NCBI RefSeq assembly: GCF_002553505.1
Contig: NZ_PDCP01000034.1
Coordinates: 1-63,727 of the forward strand
Source: Mycolicibacterium agri
GTDB lineage: Bacteria > Actinomycetota > Actinomycetes > Mycobacteriales > Mycobacteriaceae
DNA length: 63,727 bases
Reading direction: 5' to 3'
This document shows, in pieces, positions 36,270 through 44,499 of this stretch. Both the position numbers and the translations under genes were made by a program. How positions within the stretch are numbered: the first letter of the stretch is position 1; the number at the start of each line of letters is the position of its first letter. The notes under the pieces are model-generated. The model was not told where the DNA came from. It worked only from the letters and a program-made list of their open reading frames with translations, and made no database searches.

Positions 36270-37292
36270 ATGACCGTACGAAAGGCCAATCTTCGTCCTG
36301 TGCGGGAGGTGACGCCGTCGCTGCAGTACCGCACGATCCACGGATACCGGCGCGCGTTCCGCATCGCCGGATCCGGTCCGGCGATCCTGCTGATTCACGG
36401 CATCGGCGACAACTCCACCACGTGGAGCGCCGTGCAGTCCGCGCTCGCGCAGCGGTTCACCGTGATCGCCCCGGATCTGCTCGGCCACGGCAAGTCGGAC
36501 AAGCCGCGCGCCGACTACTCGGTGGCCGCCTACGCCAACGGCATGCGGGACCTGCTCAGCGTGCTCGACATCGACCGGGTGACGGTCGTCGGGCACTCGC
36601 TCGGCGGCGGTGTCGCGATGCAGTTCGCCTACCAGTTCCCGCAATTGGTGGAGCGGCTGATCCTGGTCGGCGCGGGCGGCGTAACCAAGGACGTCAATTT
36701 CGCGCTGCGGATCGCCTCCTTGCCGATGGGCAGCGAGGCGCTCGGACTGCTGCGGCTGCCGCTGGTCCTGGACGCGGTGCAGACGCTGGGCCGCATCGCG
36801 GGTTTCGCGATCGGGTCCACCGGCCTCGGCCGCGACCTGCCCCAAATGCTGCGCATCCTCAAGGATCTGCCCGAGCCGACCGCGTCGTCCGCGTTCGCCA
36901 GGACCCTGCGCGCGGTCGTCGACTGGCGCGGTCAGGTGGTGACCATGCTGGACCGCTGCTATCTGACCGAATCGGTTCCGGTGCAATTGATCTGGGGTTC
37001 GCGTGATTCAGTGATCCCTGTCAGCCACGCGCGGCTGGCGTACGCCGCGATGCCCGGCTCGCAACTCGAGATCTTCGAGGGCTCCGGGCACTTCCCGTTC
37101 CACGACGACCCGGACCGGTTCGTCGAGGTCGTAGAGCGCTTCATCGATTCCACCGAGCCTGCCGTCTACGACCAGGAGCTGCTGCGCCGCCTGCTGCGCA
37201 CGGGCGCCAGCGAGAACACCATCAGCGGGTCGGTGGACACCCGTGTCGCGGTTCTCGACGCGATGGGCACCGACGAGCGCAGCGCCACCTGA
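36270..37292 (+). CDS. Alpha/beta hydrolase (Rv2715)
   Basis: A 340-residue hydrolase. Oxyanion region LLIHGIGDNSTTW, nucleophile elbow VVGHSLGGGVAM (G-H-S-L-G), acid in LIWGSRDSVIPV and catalytic histidine in FEGSGHFPFHDDP complete the triad. The order and lengths are those of the epoxide hydrolase/haloperoxidase-like group. The ATG at 36270 is preferred to a TTG at 36261. It follows the PAC2 gene by 33 bases and is probably in the same operon. The substrate is unknown. Confidence 0.88.
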   Translation: MTVRKANLRPVREVTPSLQYRTIHGYRRAFRIAGSGPAILLIHGIGDNSTTWSAVQSALAQRFTVIAPDLLGHGKSDKPRADYSVAAYANGMRDLLSVLDIDRVTVVGHSLGGGVAMQFAYQFPQLVERLILVGAGGVTKDVNFALRIASLPMGSEALGLLRLPLVLDAVQTLGRIAGFAIGSTGLGRDLPQMLRILKDLPEPTASSAFARTLRAVVDWRGQVVTMLDRCYLTESVPVQLIWGSRDSVIPVSHARLAYAAMPGSQLEIFEGSGHFPFHDDPDRFVEVVERFIDSTEPAVYDQELLRRLLRTGASENTISGSVDTRVAVLDAMGTDERSAT

Positions 37293-37327
37293 CCCGGCGT
37301 TCGTCGTCTGCGTCGTAGCATCGGCCC

Positions 37328-38014
37328 ATGGCAATCGATGTGACGGTGTTGCGCGTCTTCACCGATGAGGACGGCAAGTTCGGTAATCCGCTCGGTGTGG
37401 TCGATGCGAGTACGGTGGCCCCCGGCGATCGACAACGCGTTGCCACCGAACTGGGTTACAGCGAAACGATTTTCGTCGACCTGCCCGAGCCCGGCACGGC
37501 GACTGCTCACGCGCGGATCTTCACACCGGCAACCGAACTGCCGTTCGCTGGACACCCCACCGTTGGTGCGTCGTGGTGGCTGCGCGACATCGGCACGCCG
37601 GTGCACACGTTGCGGGTGCCCGCCGGGGTGGTGCAGGTGACCTACGACGGCGACATGGCGGCGGTGCGGGCGCGCGCCGAGTGGGCGCCGGAGTTCGCGA
37701 TCCACGACCTGTCCTCGGTTGACGAGTTGTTGGCCGCCGATCCGAACGACTACCCCGACGACGTCGAGAACTATCTGTGGACGTGGACCGACCGCGACGC
37801 CGGCGTGATCCGGTCACGGATGTTCGCCCCCGGGCTCGGCATCCCCGAGGACGAGGCGACGGGCGCGGCGGCGGTGCGAATCACCGACTACCTCAGCCGC
37901 GACCTCACGATCGTGCAGGGCAAGGGTTCGATCATCCAGACGCAGTGGAGCCCGGACGGCTGGGTGCGGGTCGCCGGGCGCGTGGTCAACGACGGGACGC
38001 GGCAGATCGACTGA
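37328..38014 (+). CDS. PhzF-family protein (Rv2716)
   Basis: A 228-residue PhzF-like isomerase-type protein. Family features are VLRVFTDEDGKFGNPLGVVD at the start, RIFTPATELPFAGHPTVGAS with the conserved GHPT and a catalytic-type glutamate in YSETIFVDLP, and the late DEATGAAAVRITDYLSR. It is shorter than most PhzF enzymes (about 280 residues). The 35-base spacing to the preceding hydrolase suggests one operon. The substrate is unknown. Confidence 0.88.
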   Translation: MAIDVTVLRVFTDEDGKFGNPLGVVDASTVAPGDRQRVATELGYSETIFVDLPEPGTATAHARIFTPATELPFAGHPTVGASWWLRDIGTPVHTLRVPAGVVQVTYDGDMAAVRARAEWAPEFAIHDLSSVDELLAADPNDYPDDVENYLWTWTDRDAGVIRSRMFAPGLGIPEDEATGAAAVRITDYLSRDLTIVQGKGSIIQTQWSPDGWVRVAGRVVNDGTRQID

Positions 38015-38044
38015 GCCCTTCGCACAGTCGGCGCAGCCGGGCCG

Positions 38045-38509
38045 TCAGCCCGACGTGGAGACCTTGCGATGGGCGCGCAGCGCGGCGATTTCGCGTTCGA
38101 AGTCGTCGGCGGAGGAGAACGACCGATACACCGACGCGAACCGCAGGTAGGCGACTTCGTCGAGGTCGCGCAGCGGCCCCAGAATCGCCAACCCGACCTC
38201 GTGGCTGGGCACCTCGGGCGAGCCCGTGGCCCGCACGGTGTCCTCCACCTGTTGCGCCAGCAGATTCAGGGCGTCGTCGTCGACCTGCCTGCCCTGGCAG
38301 GCACGACGCACGCCGCGGATGACCTTCTCGCGGCTGAACGGCTCGGTGACGCCGCTGCGCTTGACGACGGCCAGCACCGCCGTCTCCACCGTGGTGAACC
38401 GACGCCCGCACTCCGGGCAGGATCGGCGGCGCCGAATGGCCTGACCCTCATCGGTTTCCCGGGAGTCAACGACCCGGGAATCGGGATGACGGCAAAACGG
38501 ACAGTGCAT
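38045..38509 (-). CDS. nrdR: Ribonucleotide reductase regulator NrdR
   Basis: A 154-residue repressor of ribonucleotide reductase genes. The N-terminal zinc ribbon has CPFCRH and CPECGRRF; the ATP-cone follows (VVKRSGVTEPFSREKVIRGV) and senses ATP/dATP. The ATG at 38509 gives the usual length; the frame is open further upstream but homology starts here. In M. tuberculosis Rv2717c separates this gene from the PhzF gene; here only 30 bases lie between them. The 172 bases upstream hold a short stem (CACCC/GGGTG) and nothing else obvious. Confidence 0.95.
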   Translation of the reverse strand: MHCPFCRHPDSRVVDSRETDEGQAIRRRRSCPECGRRFTTVETAVLAVVKRSGVTEPFSREKVIRGVRRACQGRQVDDDALNLLAQQVEDTVRATGSPEVPSHEVGLAILGPLRDLDEVAYLRFASVYRSFSSADDFEREIAALRAHRKVSTSG

Positions 38510-38681
38510 GACTGCTCCTTCGCCGCGCCGACAAACACCTAACTCGAACGCCTCCGAGCCTACCTTTGTACCGCACTGCGAACCCACCCTCCGGGTGTTT
38601 GGCCCCTGCCCGATCCGTCCAACGGCCACCGCCGTTGTGCGGCATCGCGTTTCGTACCGCATGACTTGCCGCGCCGCCCGG

Positions 38682-39173
38682 TCAGCCGACGGGCGCGATC
38701 AGCGTCCGCCCGGCGTCCAGCGCCGCGGACTCCAGCTGGTTGAGTTCCCGGATGCGGTCGACGACGTGGGCCACGGGCGCATCGGGCGCCACGCGATGGG
38801 CCACGTGCTCGAGCGTCTCCCCCTCCTGGACCTGAACCACGGCCAGCGTGTTGGGCACCGGCGCCGGCGAATCGGTGGCGCCGACGACACCGCCGAACTC
38901 GGCGATTACGCCCAGCCACACCGTGATCAGCGCGGCCAGCAGGGCCAGCCCCACGGTGGCGGCCGGGGTGATGGGGCGCCTGCGGTGCGAGGCACGCGAC
39001 ATCAGCACGCCGGTGCCGCGGTACCGCAGCGGTGCCCCTGCGGGCCTGCGGCGGTTCTGCGGGCCACGGTGAGGCGGCCGGATTCGGGCCGGCCGCTGCG
39101 GCACCCGCACGGGCCGCGCATAGGGCTCTGCCAGGGGTCCTGCCAGGATTTCTCTGCTGTCCAGAACGGTCAT
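38682..39173 (-). CDS. chiZ: SOS-induced cell division inhibitor ChiZ (LysM protein, Rv2719c)
   Basis: A 163-residue membrane protein. Residues 1-64 are a long Arg/Pro-rich cytoplasmic tail, 71-90 form one membrane helix (AATVGLALLAALITVWLGVI), and 111-162 form an extracytoplasmic LysM domain (VVQVQEGETLEHVAHRV). M. tuberculosis ChiZ (Rv2719c) is induced by DNA damage, interferes with FtsI/FtsQ at the septum and delays division. It is divergent from lexA. Upstream lie an SOS box and a PafBC-type promoter, so damage induction by two routes is expected. The ATG at 39173 is chosen by homology. Confidence 0.92.
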   Translation of the reverse strand: MTVLDSREILAGPLAEPYARPVRVPQRPARIRPPHRGPQNRRRPAGAPLRYRGTGVLMSRASHRRRPITPAATVGLALLAALITVWLGVIAEFGGVVGATDSPAPVPNTLAVVQVQEGETLEHVAHRVAPDAPVAHVVDRIRELNQLESAALDAGRTLIAPVG

Positions 39174-39221
39174 CCGCCTCGCCTTCCGCTCCACCGGTTC
39201 GCTCCTGTGTTCGAACTGTAC

Positions 39222-39237
39222 TCGATCATGTGTTCGA
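39222..39237 (-). promoter_or_regulatory. SOS box of chiZ
   Basis: Read on the chiZ strand: TCGAAC-ACAT-GATCGA, one mismatch from the mycobacterial LexA consensus TCGAAC-N4-GTTCGA. A -10-like TACAGT follows after one base (39220-39215), so bound LexA would cover the promoter core. It lies 49 bases before the chiZ start. Confidence 0.85.
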
Positions 39238-39268
39238 TGAATAGAACGTGTGATCGAACTGTTGCGAA

Positions 39269-39291
39269 ACGATAGAACAGCCCACCGACAA
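39269..39291 (-). promoter_or_regulatory. PafBC-type (RecA-NDp) promoter of chiZ
   Basis: On the chiZ strand: TTGTCGGTG (39291-39283), 8 bases, TATCGT (39274-39269). This matches the LexA-independent damage promoter motif TTGTCRGTG-N8-TAnnnT recognised with PafBC. It lies upstream of the SOS box, giving two promoters in tandem. Confidence 0.85.
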
Positions 39292-39348
39292 GAATCGGCG
39301 CCGGGTTTTCCGGGGGTCACCGACAACGGCGACATACCGCGACACACC

Positions 39349-39364
39349 TCGAACACATGTTTGA
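39349..39364 (+). promoter_or_regulatory. SOS box of lexA
   Basis: TCGAAC-ACAT-GTTTGA, one mismatch from TCGAAC-N4-GTTCGA, ending 33 bases before the lexA ATG. It shares its last four bases with the -35 element TTGATT, so LexA can shut off its own gene. Confidence 0.9.
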
Positions 39365-39389
39365 TTCTCGGGTGTTTCCCGACTACATT
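39361..39389 (+). promoter_or_regulatory. SigA-type promoter of lexA, likely leaderless
   Basis: TTGATT (39361-39366), a 17-base spacer, and TACATT (39384-39389). The lexA ATG begins 7 bases after the -10, so transcription should start at or within a base of the start codon and give a leaderless mRNA. Confidence 0.75.
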
Positions 39390-39396
39390 CGGCGCC

Positions 39397-40113
39397 ATGA
39401 GCGACGACCGCACCGACACTGCGCAGGGCACCGTCGGCACCGACAGCAACGACAACCGCCGCGGTAGTGACAGCGGCCTGACCGAGCGGCAGCGCACCAT
39501 CCTCGAGGTGATCCGTGCTTCGGTCAGCACGCGCGGCTACCCGCCGAGCATCCGTGAGATCGGCGACGCGGTGGGCCTGACGTCGACGTCATCGGTCGCC
39601 CACCAGCTGCGCACACTCGAACGGAAGGGCTATCTGCGCCGAGACCCGAACCGGCCGCGCGCGGTGGACGTGCGCAGCGCCGACGACGTGGTGACGCCGA
39701 TCGTGACCACGGATGTCGCCGGCTCCGACGCGTTGCCGGAACCGACGTTCGTGCCGGTGCTCGGCCGCATCGCCGCGGGCGGCCCGATACTGGCCGAGGA
39801 GGCCGTCGAGGACGTCTTTCCGCTGCCCCGCGAACTGGTCGGTGAAGGGTCGCTGTTTCTGCTCAAAGTGGTCGGTGACTCAATGGTCGACGCGGCCATC
39901 TGCGACGGCGACTGGGTGGTGGTGCGTCAGCAGAACGTCGCCGACAACGGCGACATCGTGGCGGCGATGATCGACGGGGAGGCCACCGTCAAGACGTTCA
40001 AGCGCACCCGCGGCCAGGTCTGGTTGATGCCACACAACCCGGCCTTCGACCCGATCCCGGGCAACGACGCGGCGATCCTCGGCAAGGTCGTCACCGTCAT
40101 CCGCAAAATCTAG
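39397..40113 (+). CDS. lexA: SOS repressor LexA
   Basis: A 238-residue repressor of the SOS regulon. Residues 27-93 are the winged helix (TERQRTILEVIRASVSTRGY, then PPSIREIGDAVGLTS). The cleavage site is A127-G128 in RIAAGGP, and the self-cleavage dyad is S162 (GDSMVDA) and K199 (ATVKTF). The polar N-terminal tail is longer than in enterobacteria, as in other mycobacteria. The ATG at 39397 fits the leaderless promoter and length. The gene is divergent from chiZ, with separate SOS boxes for each. Confidence 0.97.
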   Translation: MSDDRTDTAQGTVGTDSNDNRRGSDSGLTERQRTILEVIRASVSTRGYPPSIREIGDAVGLTSTSSVAHQLRTLERKGYLRRDPNRPRAVDVRSADDVVTPIVTTDVAGSDALPEPTFVPVLGRIAAGGPILAEEAVEDVFPLPRELVGEGSLFLLKVVGDSMVDAAICDGDWVVVRQQNVADNGDIVAAMIDGEATVKTFKRTRGQVWLMPHNPAFDPIPGNDAAILGKVVTVIRKI

Positions 40114-40119
40114 GGGCCG

Positions 40120-42159
40120 CTAGTCCCGTCTGACGAAACCGTTGGCGCGGGCGAAATCCTCGTTGACGAAATAGACCTCGGCGGGCACGTGGTCGTAGTA
40201 CTCGTCGTCGGGCAGCCAGTACAGACCCGACCTGGTGTCGGCCTTGATCGGATAACCGTCGGGCGCCAGGTAGGGATCATCCAGCGGTAGGTGAATTGCG
40301 GTGTGCGCCTCTGAGGTTTCGGTGGTGTCCTCTTCGACATCGTCCTCGTCGGCGTCGTCGGCGTCGTCGTCTTCGGCGTCGTCGACGTCGTCAGATGTCG
40401 CCTCGTGCAGACCCGCGGCACCACTCACCGCCGCCGCCGCTGCGGCCGCCTCACCGGCACCTGCCGCGTCATAGCCGCCGTTGCCGCGTGGCTCGTCGAG
40501 CGCCATCGCCGCGTGCCGACCGGGGCTCAACTCCTCTTCGGTGGGGATGGGTGTCGGCGCGGTGTCGGACTCGTCGGGTTCGGGTTCGAGGTCGCTGAAC
40601 TCGTCGGCGACATCGTGGCTGTCGTCCTCGGCGCGCTCGAACGGGTCCTGGTCCGAACGGCCGAGTCCGCCGAGCCCGTATGGCTCCGAACCCGGTGGGC
40701 GGGCGTAGCTTTCGGCCAGCTTCGCGGTCGAGTCGTCCTCACCGGCACTATCGGCATCGGCCGACCGCGGCTCCTCGGCCTCGGCCGTCTCCCGGGCGGT
40801 GTCGAAGTCGAAACCTTCGTCCAGCGACTCCTCGTGCCCGCCGCCGCGGTTGCGCAGCGTCGCCACCAACACCAGCGCGACCAGCACCGCCAGCGGAATG
40901 CCGGCCAGCAGCCACCACCACGACGGCGTGAACCAGTTGCGCTTGCCGGGCTCGGCCGAAGCGGGAGCCGCCGGCGTCTCCGGTGGTTCGTAGCCGGGCA
41001 CCTGCAGGTCGCTCAGACCCGCGGCGAGGTTGGCGGGTTCGGTGCTGAACTTGTTGGTCTGTCTGTCCCACGAGATCTGGCCGCCGGTGAACCGCTGGGA
41101 GACGACGTTGCCGTCCTCGGTTTGATCGGCCACCGGCGGTCCCATGGATCCCGTGGCGCCGCCGAGCTTGGTCCACGCCGCGTTCATCGCCCCGCGCACG
41201 ATGAAGGCCCCGTAATCGGGCGTCCAGAAGATGACCGGCTTGTCTTTGGCGGCGAATGCGCTGACCCGGCTGCCTGTCTTCCACCCCCCGTCGGTTTCAC
41301 TGCTGATCGGAAGGCCCAGATCCCCTTCCGGCCCGCCGACGGACTCGTACTTCTTGAGGACCTGACCGGTCACGACATTTGCGCCGGTGGCCGGACTGTA
41401 GAAGATCTTGCCGCCGGCGAAATCCTGGCCTGCGCCGTCCTTGCCGATCGCGTACTGCTGCCCCTGCTTGGCGCCCAGCGGACCCAGCGCACCGCCGGCC
41501 GCCCGTCGCGCCGCGTTGATCGCCGACGTGGCGTCTTCGGGGACGTTCAGTCCGTCCAGCTGGCCGGCGAGTTCCGGCGGCACCGTGGCGAATTTCTTGC
41601 TGACGCGGTTCCATGACAGCTCGCCGCCGGTGAACTTCTGTGTGACGGCGTCGCCGTTGTAGACCTCGTCCTCGGTGGGGACACCCAGCGGGCCCGCAGA
41701 CCCGCCGAGCTTGTCCCACGCCGCGTTGATGGCGCCGCGCACGACGTGGGCCCCGGTTTCGGGAGTCCAGAAGATGACCGGTTTGTCGGACGCGCTGAAG
41801 GTGCTGTTGCGGCTTTCCGGGCTGATCCGCCCGGGTCCCTCATCGATCGTCGGGAAACCCAGGTCGCTGTCTGCGGGACCGCCGAGCGACTCGTATTTGG
41901 CCAGGATCGCGCCGCCCATCAGATGCGCGCCCGTTTCCGGCGTGAAGAAGATCTTGCCGCCGGCGTAGTTCTGGCCGAACCCGGCGCCGATCGGGTAGAC
42001 GCCGCCGTCGGGCGGTCCCATCGGGCCGGCGGGGCCGCCGCTGCCGTCGTAGGTCCGGGTGATCACATCCGCGGCATCAGATTCCGGCGTTGCCAGCGCG
42101 ACGGGAGCCAGCGCAAAGGCGACCATCGCAGCCAGTAACGCTGCTGTTGCCCGGCCCAA
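40120..42159 (-). CDS. LGFP-repeat membrane protein with C-terminal sunset-like domain (Rv2721c)
   Basis: A 679-residue protein with a signal peptide (residues 1-23). Residues 45-193 and 223-373 are two copies of the same three-unit LGFP block: GGKIFFTPETGAH / GGKIFYSPATGAN, KPVIFWTPETGAH / KPVIFWTPDYGAF, FTGGELSWNR / FTGGQISWDR. LGFP repeats bind cell-wall polymers. A helix at 413-435 (WWWLLAGIPLAVLVALVLVA) is followed by an acidic, Ala-rich cytoplasmic linker. The last 47 residues (GYPIKADTRSGLYWLPDDEY to ANGF) resemble the sunset domain. It ends 7 bases from the lexA stop, convergent. Its role is unknown. Confidence 0.85.
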   Translation of the reverse strand: MGRATAALLAAMVAFALAPVALATPESDAADVITRTYDGSGGPAGPMGPPDGGVYPIGAGFGQNYAGGKIFFTPETGAHLMGGAILAKYESLGGPADSDLGFPTIDEGPGRISPESRNSTFSASDKPVIFWTPETGAHVVRGAINAAWDKLGGSAGPLGVPTEDEVYNGDAVTQKFTGGELSWNRVSKKFATVPPELAGQLDGLNVPEDATSAINAARRAAGGALGPLGAKQGQQYAIGKDGAGQDFAGGKIFYSPATGANVVTGQVLKKYESVGGPEGDLGLPISSETDGGWKTGSRVSAFAAKDKPVIFWTPDYGAFIVRGAMNAAWTKLGGATGSMGPPVADQTEDGNVVSQRFTGGQISWDRQTNKFSTEPANLAAGLSDLQVPGYEPPETPAAPASAEPGKRNWFTPSWWWLLAGIPLAVLVALVLVATLRNRGGGHEESLDEGFDFDTARETAEAEEPRSADADSAGEDDSTAKLAESYARPPGSEPYGLGGLGRSDQDPFERAEDDSHDVADEFSDLEPEPDESDTAPTPIPTEEELSPGRHAAMALDEPRGNGGYDAAGAGEAAAAAAAVSGAAGLHEATSDDVDDAEDDDADDADEDDVEEDTTETSEAHTAIHLPLDDPYLAPDGYPIKADTRSGLYWLPDDEYYDHVPAEVYFVNEDFARANGFVRRD

Positions 42160-42295
42160 TGTGGTGATCAGCAGGGCACCCTCCCCGTGAGACGCTAAGA
42201 CCCCCCTGAAACTAGCGCGTTGTACAGCCCTAGGTCAGAAGGACACGATATCGAAGGTTTCCCAGCGCTGCGGAGAGGCCTTCGCCGTGGCGTCT

Positions 42296-43456
42296 CTACA
42301 CGCCCAGCGAACGCCCGATGATCTCCTTCATGATCTCGGTGGTGCCGCCGTAGATGGTCTGCACCCGGGCGTCCAGATATGCCCGCGCAACCGGGTATTC
42401 CCGCATGTAGCCGTAGCCGCCGTGCAGCTGCAGGCAGCGGTCGATGAGGTGGACCTGCTTCTCGGTGGAGTACCACTTGGCCATCGCGGCCTGTTCCGCG
42501 GAGAGTTTGCCCTCGAGATGCAGCTTGATGAACTCGTCGACCATGATGCGCACGACCGTTGCCTCCGTGGCCAATTCGGCCAACAGGAATCGGCTGTTCT
42601 GCTGGCTGCCGATCGGCTTGCCAAAAGCCTTGCGCTCCTTGGCATATTGCAGCGTGTCAGTCAGCACGGCCTCCATGGCGGCGGCGGCCATCACGGCGAT
42701 GTTGAGCCGCTCCTGGGGCAGGTTCTGCATCAGGTAGATGAAGCCCATGCCCTCCTCACCGAGGAGATTCTCGGCGGGCACCTTCACGTCGGTGAACGAC
42801 AGCTCGGCGGTGTCCTGGGCGTCCAGGCCGATCTTGTCGAGGTGACGGCCGCGTTCGAAGCCCCCCATGCCGCGTTCGACCACCAACAGCGAAAAGCCCT
42901 GCGCGCCTTTGTCGGGGTCGGTCTGGGCGACCACGATCACCAGGTCGGCGTTGATGCCGTTGGTGATAAACGTCTTGGCGCCGTTGAGGATGTAGTGGTC
43001 GCCCTGCTTGACCGCCCTGGTTTTGATGCCCTGCAGATCGCTGCCGGTGCCAGGTTCTGTCATGGCGATCGCGGTGATCATCTCGCCCGTGCAGAACTTC
43101 GGCAGCCAGCGCTGCTTCTGCTCCTCGTTGGTCAGGTTGAGCAGGTACGGCGCGATGATGTCGTTGTGCAGGCCGAAGCCCAGGCCGCTGTAGCGTCCCG
43201 CGGTGGTCTCCTCGGTCAGGATGACGTTGTAGCGGAAGTCGGGGTTGCCGCCCCCGCCGTACTCCTCGGGCACCGCCATGCCCAAAAAGCCCTGCTTGCC
43301 GGCCTCCAGCCAGACGCCGCGGTCGACGATCTTGTCCTTCTCCCACTGGTCGTGGTACGGCGCGACGTGCCGATCGAGAAACGCGCGGTAGGACTCGCGA
43401 AACAGCTCGTGCTCGGGTTCGAACAGGGTGCGCTCGTACTTGACGACGTTGCCCAT
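42296..43456 (-). CDS. fadE20: Acyl-CoA dehydrogenase FadE20
   Basis: A 386-residue flavoprotein that oxidises acyl-CoA to the trans-2-enoyl-CoA. Family signatures are IAMTEPGTGSDLQGIKT (FAD/substrate contact) and the C-terminal QLHGGYGYMREYPVARAYLD. The catalytic glutamate is in YGGTTEIMKEI, near residue 374, the position of medium/short-chain types. The ATG at 43456 follows CGGAGGTCCGCC. M. tuberculosis Rv2722 and Rv2723 (TerC), which lie between the LGFP gene and fadE20 there, are absent here; the 136-base gap holds nothing recognisable. Confidence 0.92.
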   Translation of the reverse strand: MGNVVKYERTLFEPEHELFRESYRAFLDRHVAPYHDQWEKDKIVDRGVWLEAGKQGFLGMAVPEEYGGGGNPDFRYNVILTEETTAGRYSGLGFGLHNDIIAPYLLNLTNEEQKQRWLPKFCTGEMITAIAMTEPGTGSDLQGIKTRAVKQGDHYILNGAKTFITNGINADLVIVVAQTDPDKGAQGFSLLVVERGMGGFERGRHLDKIGLDAQDTAELSFTDVKVPAENLLGEEGMGFIYLMQNLPQERLNIAVMAAAAMEAVLTDTLQYAKERKAFGKPIGSQQNSRFLLAELATEATVVRIMVDEFIKLHLEGKLSAEQAAMAKWYSTEKQVHLIDRCLQLHGGYGYMREYPVARAYLDARVQTIYGGTTEIMKEIIGRSLGV

Positions 43457-43555
43457 GGCGGACCTCCGGTGATAGGCGAGGGCTTTGCCTCGACGATATA
43501 CCAGCCAACCGGATGGTTGGTCGCTGGGGGCGGCGCGCGGCCTAGAATCACGCGG

Positions 43556-44065
43556 ATGGCTGCGGGGGAAACGCTGCAGGTCGACGACGGTGGGCGGCTG
43601 ATCGCGTTCACCTACGACGACATGATGCGCTACCACGGTCCGCACTCCCCCGCCGGTGTCGCGGTCGCGTTCAAGGTCATGCAGCGCGCGTTCGGCGAAC
43701 TCTGCGCCGACGCGCCCCCGCCGCGCCGCTCGGTGGCCGTGCGTACCGCTTTCCGCGGCCCGGGCGCCCGTGACGGCTTCGAGGCGGTGCTGCGGGCCGT
43801 CACCGGCGGCCGTTATGTCGTGGACCGCTCGCTGGTGCGCGGCGACCGCGGTCGGCTGCTCGAGGACTTCGTCTTCGAGGTCACGATCGGCCGGCGCGCG
43901 GCGACGCTGCTGCTGCGCGACGGGTTCGTCACCGAGGAGTTCATCGACCTGGCGCGCATCGAGGGCCGGACCCCCGAGCAGGAACGCCGGCTCGATGAAC
44001 TCAAGGCCGCGCTGGCGCAGCAGGTGATGGCCGCCGACGCGCGCGATCTCTTCGATCTCGAATGA
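43556..44065 (+). CDS. FmdE-like protein with altered metal-binding motif
   Basis: A 169-residue protein, divergent from fadE20. The N-terminal stretch YDDMMRYHGPHSPAGVAVAF resembles the FmdE (FwdE) family motif H-G-H-x-C-P-G-x-A-x-G, but serine stands where the metal-binding cysteine is expected and one residue is inserted. The middle (RAVTGGRYVVDRSLVRGDRG) and C-terminus (EFIDLARIEGRTPEQERRLD) fit an alpha/beta fold ending in helices. The family assignment is tentative and the function unknown. The ATG follows CACGCGG. Confidence 0.62.
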   Translation: MAAGETLQVDDGGRLIAFTYDDMMRYHGPHSPAGVAVAFKVMQRAFGELCADAPPPRRSVAVRTAFRGPGARDGFEAVLRAVTGGRYVVDRSLVRGDRGRLLEDFVFEVTIGRRAATLLLRDGFVTEEFIDLARIEGRTPEQERRLDELKAALAQQVMAADARDLFDLE

Positions 44066-44173
44066 TCCGGCGGTTGTTGTGAGCCCGGCCACGGCTTTGC
44101 CGATAGGCGTTTAGCGAAGTGGGCATACGGGGAACGAACACCGCAACATCCGATCTCGCAGGAAGGCAGCGCA

Positions 44174-44413
44174 ATGGCGGAGAACAACAGCGGTCCCGAG
44201 GAAGCCATCAAGGGCGTCGTCGAGGGCGTGAAGGGCAAGGCCAAGGAAGTCGCAGGCGCAGTCGCCGGCCGCGACGACCTCTATCGCGAGGGCCAGGCTC
44301 AGCAGGACAAGGCCGACGCTCAGCGCAACGCGGCCCAGAAGGAGGCCGAGGCTGAGAGCGCACGCGCCGCGGCCAAGACCGCCGAGAAGCGGCAAGAGGC
44401 CGAACAGAACTAA
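44174..44413 (+). CDS. CsbD-like stress protein
   Basis: A 79-residue hydrophilic protein starting MAENNSGPEEAIKGVVEGVK with the CsbD core GKAKEVAGAVAGRDDLYREG. The rest is an Ala/Glu/Gln/Lys helix (QKEAEAESARAAAKTAEKRQ). CsbD-type and microaggregate-binding proteins are abundant under stress and of unknown function. An AGGAAGG precedes the ATG. A terminator follows, so this is a single-gene unit. Confidence 0.88.
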   Translation: MAENNSGPEEAIKGVVEGVKGKAKEVAGAVAGRDDLYREGQAQQDKADAQRNAAQKEAEAESARAAAKTAEKRQEAEQN

Positions 44414-44427
44414 CCACATCGCACAGG

Positions 44428-44458
44428 AGATGGGGCGCGCGCAGCGCCCCATCTTCTT
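44428..44458 (+). terminator. Intrinsic terminator after the CsbD-like gene
   Basis: An 11-bp GC-rich stem (AGATGGGGCGC with GCGCCCCATCT) closes a 5-base loop and is followed by TCTTT. It starts 15 bases after the stop codon. Confidence 0.85.
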
Positions 44459-44499
44459 TGCCGTTTTCACACGCAAATAGCGCGTCACCGCCGCCGACG

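Noticed and set aside
38510..38681. PafBC-type motif or riboswitch upstream of nrdR
   Set aside because: A TTGTCGGCG is present, but there is no TAnnnT at 8 bases, and no riboswitch-like fold could be made out.
42287..43555. Upstream extension of the FmdE-like frame opposite fadE20
   Set aside because: FadE20 is unambiguous on the other strand; the + strand product before 43556 is repetitive and unrelated.
44066..44173. SigF-type promoter before the CsbD-like gene
   Set aside because: GTTT and GGGCAT are present but only 8 bases apart, far from the 15-17 spacing.
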